Source: Desulfobacteraceae bacterium (GTDB lineage: Bacteria > Desulfobacterota > Desulfobacteria > Desulfobacterales > Desulfobacteraceae). From it: DNA of 9,237 nucleotides. How positions within the stretch are numbered: the first letter of the stretch is position 1; each line of letters begins with the position of its first letter. The stretch lies in assembly GCA_011390435.1 (NCBI GenBank), contig JAABSK010000096.1, positions 1 to 9,237 of the forward strand, in the 5' to 3' direction. This document shows positions 1 to 6,684 of the stretch, piece after piece. The position numbers were made by a program, and so were the translations under genes. The notes under the pieces were generated by a model, which did not search any database, was not told the origin of the DNA, and saw nothing but the letters and a program-made list of their open reading frames with translations.

Positions 1-234
1 GATCACCTCCACGGCAAAGGGCCGTTTTTCACCGCCCACAGACACGCCGCCTTCAGCATTGATCTCATCCACGGCCAGCCGGATGCCCCGCTCCGCATCC
101 CAGCCGTAAAGATAGGCAGTGGACAAAGGGGCTCCCAGGATAATGGGTTTCTGGGCTGTTGCAGATCCTGAAAAAAAGAAAATTCCCGCTGTTGCCACAA
201 GGGCAACCCATACGTGCAATCTGAAACGCTTCAT
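1..234 (-). CDS. ABC transporter periplasmic substrate-binding protein, LivK-like (N-terminal part, cut by window edge)
   Basis: This is the first 78 codons of a gene that continues beyond base 1; no stop occurs in this frame. The ATG lies at 234-232 and is preceded by AAGGAG (246-241) at 6 nt spacing, which fixes the start. The product begins MKRFRLHV, followed by a hydrophobic stretch (residues 9-21) and a Sec signal peptidase site after SATA (about residue 27). The mature start (QKPIILGAPLS) and the stretch RGIRLAVDEINAEGGV (residues 49-64) match the opening of Peripla_BP_6 family receptors such as LivK and urea or amide receptors, where this is the first beta strand and first helix of lobe I. 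By family knowledge it would capture a small polar solute in the periplasm and deliver it to an ABC permease. The ligand cannot be told from this fragment. An upstream sigma-54 promoter and paired palindromes suggest activation by the adjacent regulator gene. Confidence 0.85.
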   Translation of the reverse strand, partial: MKRFRLHVWVALVATAGIFFFSGSATAQKPIILGAPLSTAYLYGWDAERGIRLAVDEINAEGGVSVGGEKRPFAVEVI

Positions 235-380
235 ACTTTTCTCCTTATGCTGAAAACATCACCATGATTGGGGATGTTTTATCTGCATTTTTCCATAAGC
301 AGCGGGGAAGATCAGCAGCAGGCAACGTACCGGTTGAGCACAAAAGGTGCGGGCAGTTTATGGTATCTGGCTTTATGATG
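235..380 (-). other. Untranslated leader of the binding-protein gene, with hairpin and 5-codon mini-ORF
   Basis: If transcription starts about 12 nt downstream of the -12 element, the mRNA leader is about 146 nt, which is long for a simple promoter. It contains a perfect 8-bp inverted repeat, AAAACATC (253-260) and GATGTTTT (273-280), with a 12-nt loop. This ends 6 nt before the Shine-Dalgarno sequence. A minimal ORF, ATG GAA AAA TGC AGA TAA, lies at 296-279 on the minus strand and overlaps the hairpin base, but has no clear ribosome binding site. The hairpin has no trailing U-run, so it is not an ordinary intrinsic terminator. I do not recognise a known riboswitch class. A translational role is inference only. 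Confidence 0.4.
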
Positions 381-390
381 CAAGATAGAA

Positions 391-406
391 AGCAAACAAC
401 ATACCA
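391..406 (-). promoter_or_regulatory. Sigma-54 (-24/-12) promoter for the binding-protein gene
   Basis: The minus strand reads TGGTATGTTGTTTGCT. Against the sigma-54 consensus TGGCACG-N4-TTGCW it keeps the invariant GG at -24, the invariant GC at -12 with the strict 10-bp interval between them, the A and G at consensus positions 5 and 7, and the TTGC block plus T. The mismatches are T for C at positions 4 and 6. It points toward the binding-protein gene, with an expected start near 380. Its distance from the paired palindromes (about 140-165 bp from the expected start to their centres) is normal for enhancer sites of NtrC-type activators, and such an activator gene lies immediately upstream. 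Confidence 0.7.
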
Positions 407-417
407 CAATCTTATGA

Positions 418-434
418 ACAAATAAAAAAAAATG
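418..434. promoter_or_regulatory. A-tract between enhancer-like sites and sigma-54 promoter
   Basis: A strongly A-rich run with nine consecutive adenines (423-431 region) lies between the -24/-12 element and the upstream palindromes. In sigma-54 systems this interval often carries intrinsically bent DNA or an IHF site that helps the activator loop onto the polymerase. I could not find a convincing IHF consensus here, so only intrinsic curvature is suggested. Confidence 0.3.
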
Positions 435-510
435 AACAGGCTTCAGATGCAAAGGCCCCGTCATTTTTTTTGGCATGCTTACCAGATGGATTTTTGCAGT
501 CAACAGAGGC

Positions 511-556
511 ATATGGAAAAAATTCTTCCACCTGCATGGAAAAAATTCTTCCATGC
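511..556. promoter_or_regulatory. Two tandem imperfect palindromes, probable activator-binding (enhancer) sites
   Basis: The 18-bp sequence ATGGAAAAAATTCTTCCA occurs twice without a mismatch, at 513-530 and 536-553, giving a 23-bp period (about two helical turns). Each copy has dyad symmetry TGGAA-N7-TTCCA. In the second copy the symmetry extends to 8-bp arms, GCATGGAA (534-541) and TTCCATGC (549-556). Two palindromes of about 17 bp spaced by whole turns, upstream of a -24/-12 promoter, are the classic layout of enhancer sites for dimers of a sigma-54 activator with a Fis-type helix-turn-helix. They sit 5 bp beyond the stop codon of just such a gene. A transcription-terminator role seems less likely because no U-run follows either hairpin. 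Confidence 0.65.
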
Positions 557-560
557 CGCA

Positions 561-1904
561 TCAGTCCGGACGGATACCATATTTTTTAATTTTACTGCGC
601 AGGGTGGGCAGGGTGATCTGCAAAAGCCTGGCGGCCCGGGATTTATTCCATCCCAGCTGGGAAAGGGTTCTGGCAATATGGTGTTTTTCCACATGGGCCA
701 GGGAAAAAGATTCCAGACCCTGGACCGGTCCCGACCTGTGTTGATCTAAAGTCCGGTCAATATCATCTCTGAGCAGCACATTGCCCCGGCATCCCACCAG
801 GGCCTGGACAATGGTGTTTTCCAGTTCCCTGACATTGCCCTTCCAGTTGTGTCTGCGCAGCCTTTCCATTACCCCGTCCTGGATTTTGGTCACACCCGTT
901 CCCAGTTCCAGGTTGATTTTGTTCAAAAAATGTTCCACCAGGAACGGCAGATCAGACAACCGCTCTTTCAAGGAGGGCAGATGGATGGTAAACACCTTGA
1001 GGCGGTAATACAGATCTTCCTTGAACAATTTTTTTTCCACCAGTGAGGACAGGTCCTGGTTGCAGGCTGCCACAATGCGGCAGTTGGATTTCAGGACATG
1101 GGTTCCCCCCACCCGTGTGTATTCTTTTCGCTGAAGGAATCCCAGAAGCTTGCCCTGGATTTTCAAAGGGAGCTGGGAAATTTCATCCAGAAACAAAGTC
1201 CCGTTGCCGGCCAGTTCGATTTTACCTGTGGTGGTCTGGTCCGCGCCGGTGAAAGACCCTTTTTCATGGCCGAAAAGTTCACTTTCAATGATGGTGTCCA
1301 CCACGGCTGAACAGTCAAATACAATAAACGGTTCATCCTTGCACGCAGAATTCATATGGATCACCCGGGCGGTAAGTTCCTTGCCCGTGCCGGTGTCTCC
1401 CTGGAGCAGCACATTCACCTGCCGGGTGCACACCAGTCCCATCATCTTAAAGACCTGGCGCATCTTTTCGCTTTTTCCGATGATGACCACAGAATTGCCG
1501 GCATCAGTAAACGCTTTTACAGAAGGGGTTTTTTGATCAATTTCAATGATGCGGGCCGCCCGGTCCACGGCCTGTTCCACCTGGTCGATGTCCAAAGGTT
1601 TGTGAATATAGTCAAAAGCCCCTGTTTTCATGGCCAGAATGGTGGTTTCCATATCCTGAAACGCGGTGATCATGATAATTTTTGCCGGGCATTCTTTTTT
1701 TACCATGGATTTCAATATATCCAGACCATTTGCATCAGGCAGCCTGATATCAAGGATCACCACCTGGGGGCATTGTTTTTCAAACAGATGCATTCCTCTG
1801 GTTCCTGAGTCAGCGGTCAATACGGTCAGCCCCTTTTCTTCAAAAAACATGCGCAGGGTTTCAAGAATGGATGGTTCATCGTCAATGACCAGAATTTTTG
1901 TCAC
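561..1904 (-). CDS. Sigma-54-dependent response regulator, NtrC family (REC - AAA+ - Fis HTH)
   Basis: This is a 447-residue protein, the usual length of the family. Residues 1-120 form a receiver domain with acidic pocket D8/D9, phospho-acceptor D52 in LDIRLPD, T80 and K102. Residues about 139-370 are the AAA+ domain: Walker A GDTGTGKE (169-176), the sigma-54 contact loop GSFTGA (216-221, a variant of GAFTGA), Walker B GTLFLDE (235-241), FKEDLYYRL (294-302) and sensor II GNVRELEN (356-363). Residues about 402-442 form a Fis-type helix-turn-helix (GWNKSRAARLLQI). The start is GTG at 1904-1902 with a weak GGGGA upstream; the receiver domain begins correctly from it. It should convert phosphorylation by a sensor kinase into ATP-driven opening of sigma-54 polymerase. 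No kinase gene is adjacent. The likely target is the transporter receptor gene just downstream. Oddities are Lys instead of the usual Arg at 295 and Lys instead of Pro at 355. Confidence 0.95.
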   Translation of the reverse strand: MTKILVIDDEPSILETLRMFFEEKGLTVLTADSGTRGMHLFEKQCPQVVILDIRLPDANGLDILKSMVKKECPAKIIMITAFQDMETTILAMKTGAFDYIHKPLDIDQVEQAVDRAARIIEIDQKTPSVKAFTDAGNSVVIIGKSEKMRQVFKMMGLVCTRQVNVLLQGDTGTGKELTARVIHMNSACKDEPFIVFDCSAVVDTIIESELFGHEKGSFTGADQTTTGKIELAGNGTLFLDEISQLPLKIQGKLLGFLQRKEYTRVGGTHVLKSNCRIVAACNQDLSSLVEKKLFKEDLYYRLKVFTIHLPSLKERLSDLPFLVEHFLNKINLELGTGVTKIQDGVMERLRRHNWKGNVRELENTIVQALVGCRGNVLLRDDIDRTLDQHRSGPVQGLESFSLAHVEKHHIARTLSQLGWNKSRAARLLQITLPTLRSKIKKYGIRPD

Positions 1905-1946
1905 AGCATCCCCACATAAATTTCAGTTACACGGATATACCGGAAA

Positions 1947-1975
1947 GTCGTATGTGATTTGCCGCTGGAAGTCAA
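1947..1975 (-). promoter_or_regulatory. Candidate sigma-70 promoter for the response regulator gene
   Basis: The minus strand carries TTGACT (1975-1970, five of six matches to the -35 consensus), then 17 bp, then TACGAC (1952-1947, only three of six matches to the -10 consensus). The expected start is about 35-40 nt before the GTG codon. The -35 box and spacing are good and the -10 box is poor, so this is a weak call. Confidence 0.3.
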
Positions 1976-1992
1976 GCATGCCTGAAATTTGT

Positions 1993-2028
1993 TATTGGGA
2001 TATTTATTGGGATATTTATTAGGGATAT
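1993..2028. repeat. Three 12-bp tandem repeats in the divergent intergenic region
   Basis: TATTGGGATATT occurs twice without a mismatch (1993-2004, 2005-2016). It is followed by a degenerate third unit, TATTAGGGATAT (2017-2028), which has an inserted A. The repeats lie between the response regulator gene and tamB, overlapping the candidate tamB promoter, so they could be operator repeats or simply the product of replication slippage. The 12-bp period does not match a helical turn exactly. Confidence 0.75.
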
Positions 2029-2036
2029 GATATAGT
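2007..2036 (+). promoter_or_regulatory. Candidate sigma-70 promoter for the tamB operon
   Basis: TTGGGA (2007-2012, four of six -35 matches) and TATAGT (2031-2036, five of six -10 matches) are separated by 18 bp. The -35 box lies inside the second 12-bp tandem repeat, and an equivalent TTGGGA exists one repeat upstream. Transcription would begin near 2043, leaving a leader of about 55 nt. An alternative -10, TATGAT at 2026-2031, overlaps but has no good -35 partner. Confidence 0.35.
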
Positions 2037-2039
2037 AGC

Positions 2040-2055
2040 ACGCATGATGATGCGT
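2040..2055. repeat. Short perfect palindrome at the expected tamB transcription start
   Basis: ACGCAT (2040-2045) and ATGCGT (2050-2055) are perfect inverted repeats around a 4-nt loop GATG. The element lies directly after the candidate -10 box. It could be an operator half-site pair or a stabilising hairpin at the very 5' end of the mRNA. No U-run follows, so it is not a terminator. Confidence 0.45.
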
Positions 2056-2060
2056 ACTGA

Positions 2061-2107
2061 AACCTGATAATGAAAAAAATAATAGAATAACCTGATAATG
2101 AAAAAAA
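2061..2107 (+). repeat. Duplicated 19-bp translation-start segment before tamB, with 6-codon mini-ORF
   Basis: AACCTGATAATGAAAAAAA occurs at 2061-2079 and again, identical, at 2089-2107 (28-bp period). Both copies contain an ATG followed by lysine codons. The downstream ATG (2098) is the tamB start. The upstream ATG (2070) opens ATG AAA AAA ATA ATA GAA TAA, ending at 2090, 7 nt before the tamB ATG. Neither ATG has a recognisable Shine-Dalgarno sequence; both lie in A/U-rich sequence. The mini-ORF may be a relic of the duplication or may feed ribosomes to tamB by re-initiation. Confidence 0.6.
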
Positions 2108-5100
2108 AAATACTTGTTACCGGGGCTGTCATTCTGATCTGCCTTGCCGCTTTGGTGGCCGGGCTTTACGGATACAGCCGCACGGACCATGCAAAAAATC
2201 TGCTGGTGGATCACATCAACACCCTGATTCCCGGCACACTGAAGGCAGAACGTATCGATGTGCTGGCTGCAGGGTCATTTCTCCGGCTGGAAAACCTGCA
2301 GCTGCAGGATCCACAGGGAAACACCTGCCTGGCATTTGATTCCCTCAGGCTGGATATCCGGCTCAGTGCCCTGTTTGACAAGGTTCTGGAAATAGAGAAC
2401 CTGCATATTGACCGGCCCAGACTGCATATTGCTGCTGACGGCAGCGGCAAGATAAATATCCTTGATGCCCTTGTTGCCGGCGATGACACACCTGAAGATA
2501 TCCAGGCTGATGACCAGGATGCGGCCGGCATCCCTTTGAATGTAAAGATCAGAAAGGCCGGAATCACCGACGGCTCTGTGGTCTTTGCTGATCCTGAAAA
2601 CACTGTTTCCGCCGCAGCCGTCACCGTTGAGGTATCAGATGCCGACCTGGTGCAGCAGACAGCAAAAATTTTTATCAACATCAGCGGCATCTCCCTGTCC
2701 AGTGCAGGAACCGCCATTGATATCAGAACCTTTACAGCTGCCGGTGCCCTGAAAGAAAATGGTATGGCAGATATTGCCATTGACCTGGATTCAGACCTGG
2801 GAGTTCTCACCGCATCAGGATCAGTGGAAGATATTTTCAACACCCGGAAAATGCATCTGGCGCTTGAGGCAGCAGCACACCTTGACCGGGTGTCACAGAT
2901 ATCAGAAAACATGCCGGATCTCGGGGGCACCGTGGATCTGGCAATAACCGGTACCGGATACCTGAACAACCCGTCTGTGCAGCTGCAGATCAAGGGGCGG
3001 AACCTGGAAATGGAACAGGCCTTTGAAAAAGGCAGCATGGATATCGCAATGGATCTGGCCGAACAGATGCTGACCATTGAACAGGGACAGGTGAACCTGC
3101 TGGGCAGCCGCTTGGATTTTTCCGGATCAACAGATCTGTCATTGCTTTTCCCTGACGGATTTCTGCACCCGGCCCGGGATATGGACCATCTGGCCTATGC
3201 GGTGTCATTTGATCAGCAGGGGGGCGATTTTGCCCGGTTATCCCCATGGATGCCCGGATTTTCAGGACAGTTTTCCTCCCGTGGAGATATCCGGGGCAAG
3301 GGGATCTCCCTGGAAACCCTTGCAGCAGATTATGCACTGGCAGCGTCCCTTAAGGGATTTAAACAGGACCAGGGACAAAGAGACCCCATGGATGCGGATG
3401 CCCGCCTGTCCGGGAGAATCAACAGCCTGCGCTGCACCCTGGACACGCTGACTCTGGACACCAATACCTTACAGGCAAAGGCTTCCGGCTGGTACCATAT
3501 GGGAGAAAAAAATCTGGATATGGATATTTCTCTTGCCGCAGAAGACCTGGATGCCGCCACCAGCGCCTTTGGGCTGTTTCCTGTCACAGGAAAATTGACA
3601 GCAGCTGTCCATGCTGCAGGGCCGGTCACCGCTCCGGATATCACTGCCGCGCTGACAGGCCGGGATCTCGGGGCCGCCGGGATTGTACTAAACCTTGTGG
3701 ATGTTGAAGGGAAACTGGACAACACCGGCCGGGCTGAAATCACCCGGTTCCTTGTCCAGGGACAGGAAATGAAACTTTCGGCTTCCGGCACAGCCCGGAT
3801 TTTTGACAAAGGATTTACCCCAAAAGAGGTGATCCAGGTATCACTTAAAACCGCCGGCCATGTCAATCCCGGACAATTTCTTGCCCCGGCTGACCCGGAA
3901 ATTGACCTGCAGTATCTGGATACGGCCATTGCATTCGATCTGGATACAAAACTGGACTACACCGCCGGCACCACCATTGATGCAGCCGAGTTGCAGCACA
4001 TGGACATCCCTTTTCAAAAAATCGGTGCACAGATTGATCTGGGAGAAAAAACCATATCTGTATCCCTGGAAAATATGGCGGAACTCGCAGCTGCCCTGGA
4101 CATGAAAAAAAACACCTATTCAGCTGATCTTGATTTCAGCCGCAGTGATTTCGGACCGTTGCTGTCGGCAGCCGGCATCACCGGTATCCATGGGGGCATC
4201 GACGGATGGGTCCGGGTTGCAGGCAGACTGCCGGCTGATCTGCCGCCGTCGGTTGCAGACCAGCTGGATGCGTTAAAAGGCAGCCTGACGGTTGCCGCTG
4301 ATGTGGGGGGCACGGTGGACACGCCTGTGATCAATGCAGACATGGATTTGAACGATCTGGCCTGGCACCTGCCCTCCCCCCGGATCACTGTTTCAGACCT
4401 CAACGGCCGGATTACCGTCTCACCGGACCATATCCGTATCCAGGACCTCAAAACCCGGATCAATGACGGCCGTATCTCTTTGAACGGGGATGCCGGTTTT
4501 TCCGGCAGCATCCTGCAGACCTGCCGCCTGGCACTGGATGCAAAAAACCTGGCAATCCCGGTGGCAGCCGGATCAAAAAAAGCCGATCAGATACAGATAT
4601 TTGATCTGGCATCAGATCTTGTCCTGGATCTGGAGCCCCCTGGGCTGCGCCTGGAAAAATCCGGCAGCAGCAGTTCCTTATTTTTGCCTGTGAAACAGAT
4701 AAGCGCCCTGATCGACCTGGGAAAAACCCGGATAGACATGCAGGCGGGCAGCACCATCCGCCTCACCTCCGGACTTGACCCGGAAAATGCGCACTATGAC
4801 CTGGATCTGACATTTGACAACACCCAGGTGGCGCCCTTTTTACAGACAGCCGGTTTCACCGGAACCGCCGGGATCCTGACCGGGCAGGTGACCGCCAAAG
4901 GCAATATTGCCGCCATGATTCCCGGCCATGTCCTGGAAAGCGCCGGAAAGGCTGAGGGCACCCTTTCTGTTACCGCAGACATCCAGAGCAATGAAAAAAA
5001 AGCGGCAGGACAGATGGATATGGCCCTGATTCTTTCAGGTAAAGAGATCACCCTGCCGGTGTCTTCCACACCCGGCAACACAGAAAACCTGTTTGTGGGC

Positions 5101-6681
5101 ATGCTGGAATCGGCACTTGATATTCACCTGAATTATGCCGGGGCTGCAGCTGATTCATCCGGCAGCCCTTCTGCTGCTTCCAAAGACCGCATACCATTGA
5201 AAAATATCCAGGCTGTACTGGATCTGAACAGACCGGACAAAAAAACCCTGGACTTGTCTGTGACCCTGGACCATGCAACCAGTCTTGCCGCATCTTTCAA
5301 TCCGGATACCGCAGATTTTGGTCTGGACCTGACCTTTGCCGACACCCGGCTGGACCGGTTTCTGGAAACCGCCGGGGTTCAGGGGATACAGGCAGTGGTA
5401 AACGGCCATATGCTGTCACGGGGCCGGGTGAACATCCTGCTGCCCCCAAAAATCACTGACAGCCTGCAGCCGGCAAGCGGCACTGTCACACTTGATGCAG
5501 ACCTGGACGGCACCTTTGCCCAACCGGATGTAAATGCACAGCTTTCCCTGGCAGACCTGGCGTATCCTGTTCCCCAAATCAACCTTGCCATATCCGGGCT
5601 TACCGGCGCTGTCAGGTTGTCCAACCACCATCTGACAATTGAAAATATGGGGGCAAGTCTCGGCCAGGGCAGCCTGGCGATGTCCGGGGACCTGGAACTG
5701 GAAGAATTTATCCCGGTATCCGGCCAGGCCAGGCTGACAGCTAAAAATATTGCTCTTTCCCTGGAAGATACAGCAGAAATCGCTTTTGACACAGATATGA
5801 CCTTTTCCGGAACCCGGGAAAAATCCGCCCTTACCGGCACCATACTGCTGATCAAAGGGGAATATTACAAGGATTTTGCCTTTGATCTGGCCGAGGCCCT
5901 GGAGAGCCGGAAAATGGCTGCTGCAAAAGAAAGCAAAAAAACAGACACAAAAAACCCCATGATGGAAAACACAACCATTGATATTGATGTGGATTACAAA
6001 GACCCGGTTGTGCTGGACAACAACCTGGCCTTTATCATGGTGGAACCTGATGTACATATTTCCGGTACACTGAAAAACCCAGTGGTTACAGGACGTGCCC
6101 GGATCCTGGAAGGCACGGTGGTGTATCAGAAAAGACAGTTTGAGATTGAAACAGGGATCATCGATTTTGTGGACCAGTTCAAAACCGATCCGGAAATCAC
6201 TTTGCATGCAATCACGGAGATACGAAAATGGACGATCCACATGTACATCAGTGGAAAAACAGACAACCTGAGATTCAGGCTGTATTCTGATCCTGCTGAA
6301 ACCCATGAAGATATTTTATCCCTGCTTGTCATCGGCAAGACCACCAGAGAACTGGGGCAGGGGGGTGGCTCCTATACCGGTATTTTCACGGACAAAGCAT
6401 CTGAAATGGTCAGCCAGGGTGTGGAATCATCCACCCCGCTGGATGAATTTAAACTGGGACTGGATGAATCCGGAGACCAGGGGGCAAATGTGAATGTTAC
6501 CATGGGTAAGCAGTTGTCAGACCGCCTGAAAATCATCTATTCCATGCAGACGGAAGAACAGGAGACCATCCATACCAATGCTGCGGAATACAAAATGCTG
6601 GAAAATGTCCTGCTCAGGGCGTTCAATGATTCAAAAGGCGATTTCGGCACGGAAGTCACCCTCAAGCTGGAGTTCAGATAA
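2098..6681 (+). CDS. tamB: TamB: translocation and assembly module / AsmA-like inner-membrane-anchored bridge protein
   Basis: This is a 1527-residue protein, longer than the 1259-residue E. coli TamB. An N-terminal signal anchor (hydrophobic residues about 5-26 after MKKK) holds it in the inner membrane and the rest is periplasmic. Residues about 58-118 have the AsmA-type opening (LRLENLQL, then ENLHIDRPRLHI). The long middle is alternating beta-strand sequence, as in the hydrophobic-groove, lipid-bridge fold. Three related modules lie at about 642-867, 868-1036 and 1037-1225. The C-terminal TamB domain (formerly DUF490), about 1240-1527, has a Lys-rich insert (1271-1286), the signature DPAETHEDILSLLVIGK (about 1397-1413), a barrel-like MGKQLSDRLKIIYS region (about 1469-1482) and the terminal LKLEFR. 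TamB proteins partner an Omp85 barrel and are linked to autotransporter assembly and phospholipid transport to the outer membrane. The Omp85 gene starts 3 nt downstream. The start is fixed by the signal anchor; no clear ribosome binding site is present. Confidence 0.93.
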   Translation: MKKKILVTGAVILICLAALVAGLYGYSRTDHAKNLLVDHINTLIPGTLKAERIDVLAAGSFLRLENLQLQDPQGNTCLAFDSLRLDIRLSALFDKVLEIENLHIDRPRLHIAADGSGKINILDALVAGDDTPEDIQADDQDAAGIPLNVKIRKAGITDGSVVFADPENTVSAAAVTVEVSDADLVQQTAKIFINISGISLSSAGTAIDIRTFTAAGALKENGMADIAIDLDSDLGVLTASGSVEDIFNTRKMHLALEAAAHLDRVSQISENMPDLGGTVDLAITGTGYLNNPSVQLQIKGRNLEMEQAFEKGSMDIAMDLAEQMLTIEQGQVNLLGSRLDFSGSTDLSLLFPDGFLHPARDMDHLAYAVSFDQQGGDFARLSPWMPGFSGQFSSRGDIRGKGISLETLAADYALAASLKGFKQDQGQRDPMDADARLSGRINSLRCTLDTLTLDTNTLQAKASGWYHMGEKNLDMDISLAAEDLDAATSAFGLFPVTGKLTAAVHAAGPVTAPDITAALTGRDLGAAGIVLNLVDVEGKLDNTGRAEITRFLVQGQEMKLSASGTARIFDKGFTPKEVIQVSLKTAGHVNPGQFLAPADPEIDLQYLDTAIAFDLDTKLDYTAGTTIDAAELQHMDIPFQKIGAQIDLGEKTISVSLENMAELAAALDMKKNTYSADLDFSRSDFGPLLSAAGITGIHGGIDGWVRVAGRLPADLPPSVADQLDALKGSLTVAADVGGTVDTPVINADMDLNDLAWHLPSPRITVSDLNGRITVSPDHIRIQDLKTRINDGRISLNGDAGFSGSILQTCRLALDAKNLAIPVAAGSKKADQIQIFDLASDLVLDLEPPGLRLEKSGSSSSLFLPVKQISALIDLGKTRIDMQAGSTIRLTSGLDPENAHYDLDLTFDNTQVAPFLQTAGFTGTAGILTGQVTAKGNIAAMIPGHVLESAGKAEGTLSVTADIQSNEKKAAGQMDMALILSGKEITLPVSSTPGNTENLFVGMLESALDIHLNYAGAAADSSGSPSAASKDRIPLKNIQAVLDLNRPDKKTLDLSVTLDHATSLAASFNPDTADFGLDLTFADTRLDRFLETAGVQGIQAVVNGHMLSRGRVNILLPPKITDSLQPASGTVTLDADLDGTFAQPDVNAQLSLADLAYPVPQINLAISGLTGAVRLSNHHLTIENMGASLGQGSLAMSGDLELEEFIPVSGQARLTAKNIALSLEDTAEIAFDTDMTFSGTREKSALTGTILLIKGEYYKDFAFDLAEALESRKMAAAKESKKTDTKNPMMENTTIDIDVDYKDPVVLDNNLAFIMVEPDVHISGTLKNPVVTGRARILEGTVVYQKRQFEIETGIIDFVDQFKTDPEITLHAITEIRKWTIHMYISGKTDNLRFRLYSDPAETHEDILSLLVIGKTTRELGQGGGSYTGIFTDKASEMVSQGVESSTPLDEFKLGLDESGDQGANVNVTMGKQLSDRLKIIYSMQTEEQETIHTNAAEYKMLENVLLRAFNDSKGDFGTEVTLKLEFR

Positions 6682-6684
6682 CAA

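Noticed and set aside
3..206. A 67-codon minus-strand ORF near the left edge
   Set aside because: It is in a different frame from the 78-codon reading that has a ribosome binding site, a signal peptide and a recognisable LivK-like start. It is an overlap artefact.
312..554. An 80-codon minus-strand ORF in the gap before the binding-protein gene
   Set aside because: It covers the palindromes and the -24/-12 element, has low-complexity composition, no recognisable domain and no ribosome binding site. The regulatory reading explains the same bases better.
511..556. Paired hairpins as a rho-independent terminator for the response regulator gene
   Set aside because: Neither hairpin is followed by a U-run and the stems are short or AT-rich. 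The identical repetition at two helical turns fits protein binding better.
1965..1981. A possible plus-strand sigma-54 element (TGG...TGC) upstream of tamB
   Set aside because: The interval between GG and GC is 11 bp rather than the strict 10, and the flanking consensus bases are missing.
2211..3077. A 288-codon minus-strand ORF opposite tamB
   Set aside because: It is rich in Ser, Arg and Ala as expected from an antisense frame of a GC-balanced gene. It has no domain and lies wholly inside tamB.
5416..6306. A 296-codon minus-strand ORF opposite the end of tamB
   Set aside because: It is Cys-, Phe- and His-rich, typical of an antisense shadow, and the TamB C-terminal signature on the plus strand is unambiguous.
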